A stretch of DNA of 64,000 nucleotides from Kordiimonas sediminis (GTDB lineage Bacteria > Pseudomonadota > Alphaproteobacteria > Sphingomonadales > Kordiimonadaceae), in contig NZ_BNCI01000002.1 in the NCBI RefSeq assembly GCF_014656395.1, positions 1 to 64,000 of the forward strand, read 5' to 3'. A program made the position numbers and the translations under genes. The first letter of the stretch is position 1. The number at the start of each line of letters is the position of its first letter. Positions 33,920 to 43,613 of the stretch are shown here, piece after piece. A model generated the notes under the pieces. The model ran no database searches. It had not been told where the DNA came from and saw nothing but the letters and a program-made list of their open reading frames with translations.

Positions 33920-36250
33920 ATGACCAAAAAATCTATAATACCTGTTGCCACACTTGGCACACCACGTATCGGTTCGCGACGCGAACTGAAGTTTGCCTTA
34001 GAGCGATACTGGGCCGGCCAGTCTGATGCGAAAACCTTGCAGCAGGAAGCTGCGGCGCTACGCCGGTCAATCTGGACCAGACAACATCAGGCAGGTGTTG
34101 ATATCGTGCCTTCGAATGATTTTTCACTGTATGATCATATTCTTGATACAAGCGTGACTGTGGGTGCGGTCCCGCCTGTTTATGACTGGAAAGGCGGGTA
34201 TGTCAGCCTGCCAACCTATTTCGCCATGGCGCGGGGAGATGCCCAGGAAGAGTCTTGCTGTGGAAAGGTCGTAAGTAGCGGTATCCCGGCCCTTGAAATG
34301 ACGAAATGGTTCGATACCAATTATCATTATCTGGTGCCGGAATTGTCAGCGGAACAAGAATTCACCCTGACATCGACAAAGGTATTGGATGAATTCCGCG
34401 AAGCACAGGCGCAAGGTATCCCGTCCCGCCCCGTACTTGTGGGGCCTGTTACCTTTCTGAAGCTATCCAAGGCGACAACTACAGACTTTGATCCGCTGTC
34501 ACTTTTAGGACGCCTTCTGCCTGTTTATAGTGAAATTCTTCAGAAATTGTCGGCGTTGGGGGCGGAATGGGTACAGATTGATGAACCTGTTCTGGTGCTG
34601 GATTTGGATGATAAAGACAGGAGCGCCCTTACACTGGCATACGAAACATTTGCTCGAGATGTACCTGACTTAGAGATCATGCTGGCCACATATTTTGGGG
34701 CACTGGGTGATAATCTTGAAACTGCCGTGTCGTTGCCAATTTCTGGGCTTCATTTGGATTTGGTCCGCGCCCCTGAGCAATTGTCACACGTTATCAGTAA
34801 AGCCAGAGAGGATTTGATACTCTCCCTTGGGGTGATTGACGGTCGCAATGTATGGCGGGCTGACTTGCAGGGTCTATATGACTGGCTCGCCCCGATTGTA
34901 GCGGAACGAGGCAGGGAGACATTCCAGATAGCTCCTTCCTGTTCGTTGTTGCATATGCCGGTGGATATTGATCTGGAAACGGATTTGGACCCGGAGTTGA
35001 AAAGCTGGCTGGCGTTTGCGTATCAAAAATTTGAAGAATTGAAGGCGCTGTCCACTGCTCTCGGGGAAGGGATTGGCTTTGTCACAGAGGTGCTTGAAGT
35101 CGCGACCAGAGCCGTCAGGGCGAGAGCGCAGTCCGGTAAAATTCATAATGAAGAAGTGGCTGCGAGTGTTTCGGCAATTAATGCAAGGATGGCACGCCGC
35201 TACAGTACCTTTGCGGTCCGGCGGCAGGCACAGAAAGCAGCCTTGAATTTGCCAGCTTTCCCCACGACGACTATTGGATCATTCCCGCAGACAAAGGATG
35301 TAAGAAAGGCCCGGGCGGCCTATGGGCGAGGGGATATGTCCAGGTCCGATTATGAAGCCTTCCTGAAGGCAGAGACTAAGACTGCTATCGAAGTGCAGGA
35401 AGATATTGGTATTGACGTCTTGGTGCACGGGGAGTTCGAACGAAACGACATGGTGCAGTATTTCGGGGAAAAAATGGCAGGGTACGCCTTTACCAAACAT
35501 GGCTGGGTACAGAGCTATGGATCCCGGTATGTTCGGCCCCCCATTATTTTCGGAGATGTCTCAAGGCCAGAACCAATGACGGTCCATTGGTCATCGTACG
35601 CACAGTCGTTAACCGATAAGCCCGTTAAGGGCATGTTGACAGGGCCCGTAACTATGTTGCAGTGGTCGTTTGTCCGTGATGATATTCCGCGCGAGACTAT
35701 TTGTAAGCAAATTGCGCTTGCCTTGCGAAGCGAGGTTACAGACCTGGAGGCAGCGGGTATTGGCCTTATCCAGATTGACGAGCCGGCGCTTAGAGAAGGG
35801 CTGCCGCTGCGGCAGTCAGAGTGGGCAGATTATCTGGACTGGGCGGTGGCCTGTTTTCGGATTACAGCGAGTGGTGTACAAGACGAAACGCAGATACACA
35901 CCCACATGTGCTACTGCGAGTTCAACGACATTATGTACGGCATTGCCGCGCTGGATGCAGATGTTATTTCTATCGAGACATCCCGCTCGAAAATGGAGCT
36001 GCTGGACGCCTTTGTAACAGGTGGTTATCCGAATGAAATCGGGCCGGGTGTCTATGATATCCATTCGCCCCGCGTTCCATCAGTTGATGAAATGAAAGCG
36101 CTATTGCGGACAGCCAGTAGCAGGCTGGCACCTGATCAGATATGGGTCAATCCTGACTGCGGCTTGAAAACCCGTTCTTGGGAGGAAGTGACACCTGCTC
36201 TCAGACACATGGTGGCAGCAGCCAAATCCTTACGGACAGAAACCCTTTAA
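33920..36250 (+). CDS. metE: Cobalamin-independent methionine synthase
   Basis: The product has about 776 residues, normal MetE size. The frame is open back into the riboswitch, so I chose ATG 33920 (MTKKSIIPVATLG). The zinc site is present: His and Cys in HTHMCYCEFNDI and Cys in NPDCGLKTR. IQIDEPALREGLPLR, HGEFERNDMVQYFGE and GPVTML are family motifs. It methylates homocysteine with 5-methyltetrahydropteroyl-triglutamate. Regulation is by the upstream B12 riboswitch; a hairpin at 36269-36290 follows. Confidence 0.95.
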   Translation: MTKKSIIPVATLGTPRIGSRRELKFALERYWAGQSDAKTLQQEAAALRRSIWTRQHQAGVDIVPSNDFSLYDHILDTSVTVGAVPPVYDWKGGYVSLPTYFAMARGDAQEESCCGKVVSSGIPALEMTKWFDTNYHYLVPELSAEQEFTLTSTKVLDEFREAQAQGIPSRPVLVGPVTFLKLSKATTTDFDPLSLLGRLLPVYSEILQKLSALGAEWVQIDEPVLVLDLDDKDRSALTLAYETFARDVPDLEIMLATYFGALGDNLETAVSLPISGLHLDLVRAPEQLSHVISKAREDLILSLGVIDGRNVWRADLQGLYDWLAPIVAERGRETFQIAPSCSLLHMPVDIDLETDLDPELKSWLAFAYQKFEELKALSTALGEGIGFVTEVLEVATRAVRARAQSGKIHNEEVAASVSAINARMARRYSTFAVRRQAQKAALNLPAFPTTTIGSFPQTKDVRKARAAYGRGDMSRSDYEAFLKAETKTAIEVQEDIGIDVLVHGEFERNDMVQYFGEKMAGYAFTKHGWVQSYGSRYVRPPIIFGDVSRPEPMTVHWSSYAQSLTDKPVKGMLTGPVTMLQWSFVRDDIPRETICKQIALALRSEVTDLEAAGIGLIQIDEPALREGLPLRQSEWADYLDWAVACFRITASGVQDETQIHTHMCYCEFNDIMYGIAALDADVISIETSRSKMELLDAFVTGGYPNEIGPGVYDIHSPRVPSVDEMKALLRTASSRLAPDQIWVNPDCGLKTRSWEEVTPALRHMVAAAKSLRTETL

Positions 36251-36268
36251 CGAGTGTGATCATCAGTG

Positions 36269-36290
36269 GGGCCGCCATTACTGGTGGCCC
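36269..36290 (+). terminator. Hairpin after metE
   Basis: Arms GGGCCGCCA / TGGTGGCCC with a TTAC loop and one G-T pair lie 18 bases after the stop. No T-run follows. Confidence 0.5.
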
Positions 36291-36386
36291 TGCATGATAT
36301 CTCACGCAGGTCAAGTGTATCCCGTACTGTCAGTAAGCGGCAGGAGGGCGGCTAGTATAGCGGCCCTTGCCGATTGTCCACAAAGA

Positions 36387-36524
36387 TTACCGAAGGTGTT
36401 TTTTTAACCGGGAAAACAGCCCTTCGTCAGAGCGCGGCTTCTGCGTTGCTTCCCATTCTGCAATCTGGCGTGCATACTGTGTCTTGGTAACCCCATACCC
36501 TGGGGCTGGTTTTTGGATAGTCAT
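36387..36524 (-). CDS. Possible 45-residue small protein
   Basis: The minus strand encodes a 45-residue basic peptide starting MTIQKPAPGYGVTKTQY and ending GLFSRLKKHLR. Its ATG at 36524 follows GAAGGA by about 7 bases, and an in-frame ATG also lies at 36548. Amino-acid usage looks protein-like, and the opposite strand has no better gene. Function unknown; the end could be amphipathic. Confidence 0.4.
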   Translation of the reverse strand: MTIQKPAPGYGVTKTQYARQIAEWEATQKPRSDEGLFSRLKKHLR

Positions 36525-36838
36525 TATATTTTCCTTCGCGGTCGTCATGAGCTGGATCGAGCCAGCATCTTTTAATTTTCTTATACATAACAGTATGGGA
36601 ACACATTCTGGCTAAATCAAGGCTTCGAACGCTTTTTCTGAAAATTTTCAGAGTGATAAACTTTAAGGATATAGTGGTGCGGTGATAAGGGGGGCGGGTT
36701 GTAGTGGAGAGTGTTACTAAGACTCCACACCTAAGAAATGATTAGGTAAGTACCTTACCATTACTGTCTGCATTTCTTGATTATGCGTGATCACAGCAAT
36801 AAGAAATAAAGCTGGTCGCGTTGGAGGTGTAGCGGTTT

Positions 36839-37456
36839 ATGTCACGAGTATTGGAATCATTCCGCCATCAAAAGGCTGCTATTCGTAGAATAATAGCCAA
36901 GTACAGGCCCAATCCTGCGGATATTGATGAAGTTGAACAGGACGTATTTTTGACCTGTTTTGCGCTTGAGATGAAAGAAAATATCATCGAGCCAGATCAT
37001 CTGCTGCTGAGGGTGGCGAAGAACCTGTCGATTAACCATGCGCAGAAGAAAATAAATAAAACATTGACCTTTTTGTCGGAATATGAGGAGTCGCCTGCCC
37101 TAATAGATGAGAGGCAGGTTTCTGCTGAAGAGCAGATGTCGGCAAAGCAGAAGCTTAAAATAATTGCTGAGGCTTTGGCGACAGTGCCAGAAAAAGATCG
37201 CCGGATTTTTGTAATGCGGCGGGTAGAAGGATTAAAGGCAACGCAGATTGCAACAAGGCTGAATATATCCGTACGGACGGCTGAACGCCGGAGTGCGGCG
37301 GCATTGTTGCACTGTTACAAATATTTAAAGTCTAACGGGTATGATCCTGTAGACTTCTGGATACCGTCGCAAAAACAGGATGGTGCGCCGCAGACTGATA
37401 AGGTCCGCGTGAATGATGGTAGACAGATAACCGCGATAACGACGAAAAAGACATGA
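36839..37456 (+). CDS. ECF sigma factor, FecI type
   Basis: The 205-residue product has sigma-70 region 2 (ADIDEVEQDVFLTCF) and region 4 (LATVPEKDRRIFVMRRVEGLKATQIA, then NISVRTAERRS). GGAGGT precedes the start by 8 bases. It overlaps the following FecR-type gene by four bases and is followed by a TonB receptor with an STN signalling domain, the complete cell-surface signalling set. It should direct RNA polymerase to the receptor gene when the ligand is bound. Confidence 0.88.
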   Translation: MSRVLESFRHQKAAIRRIIAKYRPNPADIDEVEQDVFLTCFALEMKENIIEPDHLLLRVAKNLSINHAQKKINKTLTFLSEYEESPALIDERQVSAEEQMSAKQKLKIIAEALATVPEKDRRIFVMRRVEGLKATQIATRLNISVRTAERRSAAALLHCYKYLKSNGYDPVDFWIPSQKQDGAPQTDKVRVNDGRQITAITTKKT

Positions 37457-38526
37457 CGAACGACAATATCATACCCTTGCCGATGACGGACCGTATCGAG
37501 GAACAGGCTGCGATATGGGTAATGCGGCTTGCGGAAGGCGAGATTCTGGATACGGACGCCGAGCTTCACGAATGGCTTGGTGAAAGCCCACAGCACAGAG
37601 ATGCGTTTGAACGTTTGAACGGCTTTTGGGATGGTCTGGATTTTGTGACCGGGTTGAATGATTTTGCGGAAAGCGATGTTGCGAAGGCTTCCATCCGGCA
37701 GGCGCGGATGGCGCACCGTTTTGGTTTCCTCCGCCCTGTTTTGACGGGGGCTGTTGCAGCTTCTGTTGTGTTAGCATTTATCAGTTTTGGCGTTCAGCTG
37801 TTTGATCAGTGGCAATCTCCTTATCAAGGGAACTATCATACGGCTATTGGTGAACAGCAGACTGTCAGCCTGCCAGATGGTTCAACGGTTATCCTGAACA
37901 CGGATAGTGTGATTGATGTGGATTTCACAGATACTGCACGGCGCATCACCCTTGTGAGGGGTGAGGCCTATTTTGATGTGGCACCTGATAAAAAGAAACC
38001 ATTTTCTGTTGAGACAAGTAAGGGTAGCGTCACCGCTGTTGGCACAGCCTTTTCGGTGAAGCTGGTAACCGAAAAGCTGAATGTTGTGGTGACAGAAGGG
38101 CGTGTTGCCCTGCAGGCCCAAACCCCGGAGCCGACTTTGGTGGCAGAAACTGTGCCGGCCGGAGAGCCGTCGCAGGAGAAACGCCGTGCCAGTAGCATGG
38201 AGGTAACCGCAGGGCAGACAGCTACTATTGATCAAGGCATTGAGGAAGTTTCCATCATCCAGCCTGATGCGCTTGAAAAAGCGCTGGACTGGCAGGACGG
38301 TGAGCTGTCCTTCCGCGGTGAAACGCTTGAACAGGTGATCGAGGAAATCGGCAGATATACGGATATTCGTATTGAGATAGCAGATGAAGAACTGCGCAAT
38401 CAAAAAATCGTTGCTTACTACAAGATGGGTGATGTCGAACGAATTTTTGAAGCTTTCAACGTGATGGCAAACATTGGCGTAGAGCGTATCAGTCCTCATC
38501 ACGTCCGTCTGTACCGCGCTGGCTAA
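37453..38526 (+). CDS. FecR-type anti-sigma regulator
   Basis: The 357-residue protein has an N-terminal DUF4880-like cytoplasmic part (EEQAAIWVMRLAEGEI), a membrane span near 95-115 (VLTGAVAASVVLAFISFGV), the periplasmic FecR domain (HTAIGEQQTVSLPDGSTVILN) and a C-terminal STN-like segment (LDWQDGELSFRGETLEQVIEE). It relays the signal from the receptor's STN domain to the sigma factor. Translation is coupled to the sigma gene by ATGA overlap. Confidence 0.88.
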   Translation: MTNDNIIPLPMTDRIEEQAAIWVMRLAEGEILDTDAELHEWLGESPQHRDAFERLNGFWDGLDFVTGLNDFAESDVAKASIRQARMAHRFGFLRPVLTGAVAASVVLAFISFGVQLFDQWQSPYQGNYHTAIGEQQTVSLPDGSTVILNTDSVIDVDFTDTARRITLVRGEAYFDVAPDKKKPFSVETSKGSVTAVGTAFSVKLVTEKLNVVVTEGRVALQAQTPEPTLVAETVPAGEPSQEKRRASSMEVTAGQTATIDQGIEEVSIIQPDALEKALDWQDGELSFRGETLEQVIEEIGRYTDIRIEIADEELRNQKIVAYYKMGDVERIFEAFNVMANIGVERISPHHVRLYRAG

Positions 38527-38715
38527 GCCTGTCTTTGGTGGGTTTTTAGGTCCAGTGTTCAACTTTTTTATTTAGTAAAATCAGGCATCTATGAGTTTTT
38601 TTGCGAAAAAGTGTGATTTTGATGACAGATTTGTGACGCATTTACCGTGCTCGCCTGCCTTAAGGCTTGAGATCGGTAGGATTTGCTGTGGCAGTCTGAC
38701 CAAAAGGTTACGATT

Positions 38716-41382
38716 ATGAAGGGGTTTGGCCGGATCAGAAATATAGTATTATGTGCAATTGGATTTTTTTTAATCACACTATCCAGTTTCGCCCAGGATG
38801 CAGATACTCGATTTGAGTTTCGATTAAAGGGCGGAAAACTCGAGCAAGCACTAAACGACATCCATAAATTAACGGATGTTGAATTTTTATACTCTTTTGA
38901 TCTAGTCGGTGTAGATGGGCTTTCCCCCGTTCATGGTGAATATACTGTCAGTGAAGCACTTAAGATAATGCTTCAGAATACAGGGCTTTCCGGTCTCCTT
39001 ACTGAAAGCGGGATGGTTGTCATCACGCGACTTGAAAACTCGTCACTGCGAGACACGGAGAAAAACATGACCGATGGTCAAATGAATAAGAAAAGAAGAA
39101 ACAGGGAAACCAATAAGGTTTGTCGGAACGCTTTGAAATCTACAGCGCTTCAGTCCAGTCTTCTGCTGGGCGGTTTGGCATGTGCGGTTCCTGCAGTTTC
39201 TGCACAGGACGCGAACACCGAAACTGCTATGGAAGAAGTTGTTGTAACAGCGCGTAAACGTTCAGAGAGCGTTTATGATGTTCCAATCAGCATTAACGTA
39301 ATGTCATCTGACGCGATCGATAAACTGGGCGCGCATGACTTTACTGACCTGATCAGCTCTGTACCAAGCCTTGGTGCATACCAGAACGGTCCAGGCCGTA
39401 CGCGTCTGTCCATTCGTGGTGTAAACAGCACCAGTAGCTCGAATGGTAACGACAACGAAACGCAGAACCAGGAAACTGTTGGTATCTACGTTGATGAAAT
39501 TCCAATTTCACTGGCATCTTTGAGCCCGGAACTTGGTCTGTTCGACGCATCACGTGTTGAAGTCCTGCGTGGCCCACAGGGTACACTGTACGGCGCTGGC
39601 TCTATGGCTGGTACATTGCGTGTCGTTACGAACAAGCCAAATACTGAAGAGTTCGAAGGCAAGCTGGATGTAACGCTGTCTGACACTGCGTATGCAAGCA
39701 AGCACAGCTACGATGTTAAAGCTCTTGTGAACATTCCGATCGCAGAAGACAAAGTTGCTCTGCGTATGAGCGGTTACCACAAGCAGGCTGCTGGTTACAT
39801 CGATAACGTAACTACTGGCGAAAAAGACGTAAACGATGGTCGTTCTGCTGGTGGTCGTTTTGCACTTAGAGCTACGCCAAATGAAAAACTGACAGCTGAT
39901 TTTGTCTTCATGTACCACGAGTACAGTGACAACGGCCGTACAGAAGACACAGATTCTACTCCGCTATACTCACGGGATTACACGTCTTTTGATGGTTATG
40001 ATGATCAGATCGCTATCTACAACCTGACTTTGAAGTACGACATGGACAACATGTCTCTGGTATCTTCAAGTTCATACTTTGATCGTAGCGTTTTCAATAG
40101 ACGTTCTATCGATACTTTCTACGGCCTGCCAGGTATCCTGCCTGAGGGTGTAGATCCACACGAACTGGAAGACCTGACAGACGTAAACGCTTTCGTTCAG
40201 GAAGTACGTCTTTCTTCTGACACGGATTCTGATTTCCAGTGGACAGTCGGTGGTTACTATGATTACCGCGACATTGACGGTATCAATTCATGGCCAGTTC
40301 CTGGTCTGGATGAAGGTGCTGCTAATGACCCTGCGTTCGAGCCAGCGTCTAACTGGGGTGCACCTGATGATTACTTCCTGTATGCGACAAGCGACCAGCG
40401 TGTAGAAACTTTCGCCTTCTTCGGTGAAGCATACTACACTTGGGACAAGCTGACTGTTACAGCGGGTCTGCGTTACTTCAACTGGAAACAGAAACTGTCT
40501 GATTTTGAATCTGGCCAGCTGATTGGTGAAACTGATCCTCAGCCATCTACCTATCCAGTAGGTAAGGAAGACGGCTTTAATCCAAAGCTGAACATTTCCT
40601 ACAAAATCTCTGATGACCTTCTTGTTTACGGTCAGGCAGCAAAAGGCTTCCGTTACGGCGGTACCAACACTGGTGAAGTGCCTGTAGATCTTTGTGGTGC
40701 AGAAGCAGCTGAAGCAGCTGCAAGCGGTGAAGATCCACAATTCTTCCGTCCTGACAAGCTTTGGAACTACGAAGTTGGTTTCAAAGGTACTACCAATAAC
40801 CGTAAGCTGTCTTTCAACGCCGCTGCCTTCTACATCGACTGGTCTGACATGCAGAACTCCCGTCGTTTTGAGTGTGGCTTCAGCTTCCGCAGTAACGTAG
40901 GTAAAGCAAGCAGCAAGGGCCTCGAGCTTGAGTTGACTGCAAACCTGACAGACCAGCTGATCGCGACCTTTGGTGGTGCGTACACAGATGCCAAGCTGGA
41001 CGAGACAGTAGAAAGCCTGACAGCATTTGAAGGTGACCGGGTTCCTTACGTTCCTGAGTTCGCATTCAGCGGTAGCCTTGAGTATGATTACACAATCAGC
41101 GATGACCTCGAAGGTTTCGTATGGGGTAACGTACAGTATGTTGGTGACAGAGGCTCTGAGTTCTCTAAAACTAATACAAACTACCGTCACATTGAGGCTT
41201 ACACGCTCGCGAACTTCCGTACTGGTATTCGTAACGAGCGCTACGAAGCGTCTATCTTCTTCAATAACGCCTTCGCAAGTAAAGGGGTTATCCGGGCACA
41301 GCGTCGCTTCCCGTTTGATCCAGATGCGTCCCTGCGCGTTAAGCCAAGAACGATCGGTGTCAACCTGAAGACTTACTTCTAG
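38716..41382 (+). CDS. TonB-dependent receptor with STN domain and two signal-like segments
   Basis: The product has about 888 residues. The N-terminus has a signal peptide (IVLCAIGFFLITLSSFAQ) and an STN domain (FRLKGGKLEQALNDIHKLT to VVITRL). Then, unexpectedly, comes a second signal-like segment (KKRRNRETNKVC…SLLLGGLACAVPAVSA), followed by the TonB box region (EEVVVTARKRSESV), plug (RGVNSTSS, EVLRGPQGTLYGAGSMAG) and a barrel ending in Phe. The STN domain looks grafted onto a complete receptor. Codon use past 39200 is strikingly uniform, as in highly expressed genes. The ligand is unknown, perhaps iron-siderophore. Confidence 0.87.
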   Translation: MKGFGRIRNIVLCAIGFFLITLSSFAQDADTRFEFRLKGGKLEQALNDIHKLTDVEFLYSFDLVGVDGLSPVHGEYTVSEALKIMLQNTGLSGLLTESGMVVITRLENSSLRDTEKNMTDGQMNKKRRNRETNKVCRNALKSTALQSSLLLGGLACAVPAVSAQDANTETAMEEVVVTARKRSESVYDVPISINVMSSDAIDKLGAHDFTDLISSVPSLGAYQNGPGRTRLSIRGVNSTSSSNGNDNETQNQETVGIYVDEIPISLASLSPELGLFDASRVEVLRGPQGTLYGAGSMAGTLRVVTNKPNTEEFEGKLDVTLSDTAYASKHSYDVKALVNIPIAEDKVALRMSGYHKQAAGYIDNVTTGEKDVNDGRSAGGRFALRATPNEKLTADFVFMYHEYSDNGRTEDTDSTPLYSRDYTSFDGYDDQIAIYNLTLKYDMDNMSLVSSSSYFDRSVFNRRSIDTFYGLPGILPEGVDPHELEDLTDVNAFVQEVRLSSDTDSDFQWTVGGYYDYRDIDGINSWPVPGLDEGAANDPAFEPASNWGAPDDYFLYATSDQRVETFAFFGEAYYTWDKLTVTAGLRYFNWKQKLSDFESGQLIGETDPQPSTYPVGKEDGFNPKLNISYKISDDLLVYGQAAKGFRYGGTNTGEVPVDLCGAEAAEAAASGEDPQFFRPDKLWNYEVGFKGTTNNRKLSFNAAAFYIDWSDMQNSRRFECGFSFRSNVGKASSKGLELELTANLTDQLIATFGGAYTDAKLDETVESLTAFEGDRVPYVPEFAFSGSLEYDYTISDDLEGFVWGNVQYVGDRGSEFSKTNTNYRHIEAYTLANFRTGIRNERYEASIFFNNAFASKGVIRAQRRFPFDPDASLRVKPRTIGVNLKTYF

Positions 41383-41393
41383 GTAACTCTTAT

Positions 41394-41421
41394 GCAAAGC
41401 CGGGTGGCTGCCCGGCTTTGC
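41394..41421 (+). terminator. Hairpin after the TonB receptor gene
   Basis: Eleven-bp perfect arms GCAAAGCCGGG / CCCGGCTTTGC with a 6-base loop start 11 bases after the stop. The downstream T-run is poor. Confidence 0.65.
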
Positions 41422-41576
41422 AGCTCTTAACTATCAACCGGCTAAAATCGTTATCTTTGCCGTTTAGATGCAAAGAGATGTGCGTCCACACGTAACCAAC
41501 CATGTTTCATGCCTTATGTATGGATATTTGGATGGTCGAGGCACAGAAACGGGATAGGCTGATCAGGAGATTGACA

Positions 41577-42197
41577 ATGTTTAAAAGTATGAAAACACTA
41601 TTTGCCCTGGTTCTGCTGGTCGCAGCACCGCAAGCTTGGGCTGAAGTTGTCCTCATTAAAATGGAGACATCCTACGGACCCGTTTCTATCGAGTTGTACC
41701 CTGAAAAGGCTCCCATTACTGTTGCAAACTTTCTGAAATATGTAGACACCGGTAAATACAACAATGGCAGTTTCTACCGTGTCGTTCGTATGGATAATCA
41801 GGCGCAGAATAACATCAAGATTGAGGTTATTCAGGGCGGAATGGGCGATGTCCCGGAGCATGAACGGTTTGCCGATATTCCGCATGAAACGACTGAAGTA
41901 ACCGGCCTGAAGCATGAAGACGGTACCATTTCTATGGCGCGCCTTGATCCCGGCACGGCTTCATCTGAATTTTTTATCTGTGTTGGTGACCAGCCCCACC
42001 TTGATTTCGGTGGTGAGCGTAATCCGGACGGCTACGGCTTCGCAGCGTTCGGTAAAGTAGTGTCCGGCATGGATGTGGTTCGTAAAATCCAGAATGGCAA
42101 AACAGATATGCCTACGGATCCAACCAAACTTGAATACACCAGCGGTCAAATTCTGATTGATCCTGTTGTTATCAAATCCATTAAGCGTTCCGAGTAA
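41577..42197 (+). CDS. Periplasmic cyclophilin-type peptidyl-prolyl isomerase
   Basis: The product has about 206 residues. ATG 41577 follows AGGAG by 7 bases and starts a signal peptide (MKTLFALVLLVAAPQAWA). The cyclophilin fold is clear: METSYGPVSIELYPEKAP, FYRVVR, IQGGMGD, then SSEFFICVGDQPHLD and GYGFAAFGKVVSGMDVV. It helps proline isomerisation of exported proteins. It is encoded singly, with a strong terminator behind it. Confidence 0.9.
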   Translation: MFKSMKTLFALVLLVAAPQAWAEVVLIKMETSYGPVSIELYPEKAPITVANFLKYVDTGKYNNGSFYRVVRMDNQAQNNIKIEVIQGGMGDVPEHERFADIPHETTEVTGLKHEDGTISMARLDPGTASSEFFICVGDQPHLDFGGERNPDGYGFAAFGKVVSGMDVVRKIQNGKTDMPTDPTKLEYTSGQILIDPVVIKSIKRSE

Positions 42198-42210
42198 TTT
42201 TTCTGAGTTT

Positions 42211-42269
42211 TGTTTCGAGTACCTCTAATTTGTTCTGAGTACCTCCAATTGTTCTGAGTACCTTCCAAG
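42211..42269. repeat. Three 20-bp tandem repeats after the cyclophilin gene
   Basis: Units TGTTTCGAGTACCTCTAATT, TGTTCTGAGTACCTCCAATT and GTTCTGAGTACCTTCCAAG follow one another. The gene's own end (GTTCCGAGTAATTTT) looks like a decayed first unit. They probably arose by slippage duplication of the 3' end. Confidence 0.7.
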
Positions 42270-42303
42270 CCCTTCCAATCTAATAGGAAGGGCTTTTTTT
42301 TAT
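42267..42303 (+). terminator. Rho-independent terminator
   Basis: Perfect 10-bp arms AAGCCCTTCC / GGAAGGGCTT with a 9-base loop, followed by an uninterrupted T-run. Confidence 0.92.
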
Positions 42304-42398
42304 CCAAATGTATTTCAAGATGATTTGTCCATTGCACCAATGGTAAGGGCATTGGAAAAGGGCTGAGTTAAATCGGCCAGAGACCAATAAATGAAAAA

Positions 42399-43529
42399 CT
42401 ATTTCAGCGTAATCGTGGAATAGAGTTTCACAGGAATGCCGCCATGACTGAAGGCAGTTTTCCGCTTTTTAAACGATAGCCCTGTTGCTTGTGCAAGGGG
42501 TTCAGAGTTGGTGACAATCCCCACACGCCACCCGTGAAATGACGTTTGCAGTGTTTTACCAAGCGATTGATACAGCGGCATCAGTTTTTTGACGTCGCCT
42601 AGGCGGGCACCGTAAGGTGGATTGATAATCACCAGGCCGGGGGTGTCCGTCGGCGGCACCAGGTTACTGATAGCTTGTTTGGTAAAGCGTGTGGCCGCAG
42701 TGACATTGGCACGGTCTGCGTTGGCGGTTGCGATGTCAATTGCGCCAGCGTCGCGGTCATACCCGTAACATGTGTGCCGTATCTGGTCTGGGCTTGTCTG
42801 GCTGTTTTCAGCGTCTTGTTTAATCTGCTGCCAGATATCTGCACTGAACGTTGCAAGTTTTTCAAAGGCGAAAGACCGACTGCGCCCAGGAGCCAAACCC
42901 GCGGCGATTTCTGCTGCTTCAATGACAAATGTTCCAGACCCGCACATGGGGTCAAGAACCGGTTCGCGGCCTCGATACCCGCATTCAAACAACAGGAGCG
43001 AAGCCAGAGTTTCTCGCATTGGGGCCTTGTTAACCGCCAGTTTATGCCCCCGCTTATGCAGACTGTCACCGGATGTATCGATGCTGACAGTGCATACATC
43101 CTCTACGATCCTGACTTTCAGGCAGATATCAGAGGATGGATCGGTGGGGATGTTGGCGTGGTCGCGCAAGGCATTCTCAATACGTTCTGCCGCAGCTTTA
43201 CTGTGATAAATACGGGATTTCCGGCACGTAACATCCACTTTGACGGCGACACCGGGGATAAGTGTCTCATGCCAGGGAAACTTTTCTGCCTGCTTTGCCA
43301 ATTTTGCAAGGTGAGAAGCTGGAAATGAACCAAGCCGCACAAGGACACGGGTTGCGCCGCGCAGTAAAAGATTTGCGCGCCATACATCCTGCCATGTGCC
43401 AAAGATTGTCACACCGCCTTTTTCAGCAGTCGGGGACGGAAACCCTAACCCCTTTACTTCTTTGCAAAGACTATTTTCCAACCCCGGTACGGTGGTGATA
43501 AAAATTTCATTTTTCTTTTCATTTGTCAT
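42399..43529 (-). CDS. THUMP-domain class I RNA methyltransferase (RlmL-like)
   Basis: The 376-residue protein has an N-terminal ferredoxin-like and THUMP part (TVPGLENSLCKEVKGLGF, RIVEDVCTVSIDTSG) and a Rossmann methyltransferase domain with DPMCGSGTFVIEAA (SAM binding) and IINPPYGARLG (catalytic NPPY). It resembles the N-terminal half of RlmKL, which makes m2G in 23S rRNA. The exact target base is not proven. Confidence 0.88.
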   Translation of the reverse strand: MTNEKKNEIFITTVPGLENSLCKEVKGLGFPSPTAEKGGVTIFGTWQDVWRANLLLRGATRVLVRLGSFPASHLAKLAKQAEKFPWHETLIPGVAVKVDVTCRKSRIYHSKAAAERIENALRDHANIPTDPSSDICLKVRIVEDVCTVSIDTSGDSLHKRGHKLAVNKAPMRETLASLLLFECGYRGREPVLDPMCGSGTFVIEAAEIAAGLAPGRSRSFAFEKLATFSADIWQQIKQDAENSQTSPDQIRHTCYGYDRDAGAIDIATANADRANVTAATRFTKQAISNLVPPTDTPGLVIINPPYGARLGDVKKLMPLYQSLGKTLQTSFHGWRVGIVTNSEPLAQATGLSFKKRKTAFSHGGIPVKLYSTITLK

Positions 43530-43613
43530 CGCGCTTCTGTAGCACGTGTGGCGACGCCGGGCGACTGCATTTATGGCAATATCACACTTTACACCTATTC
43601 CTGCGCTGGGCGC

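Noticed and set aside
39273..41397. Long antisense frames opposite the TonB receptor
   Set aside because: They are produced by the strongly biased codon use of the receptor gene and lack starts and domains.
42211..42269. CRISPR-like array
   Set aside because: The units are contiguous with no spacers; a simple tandem repeat.
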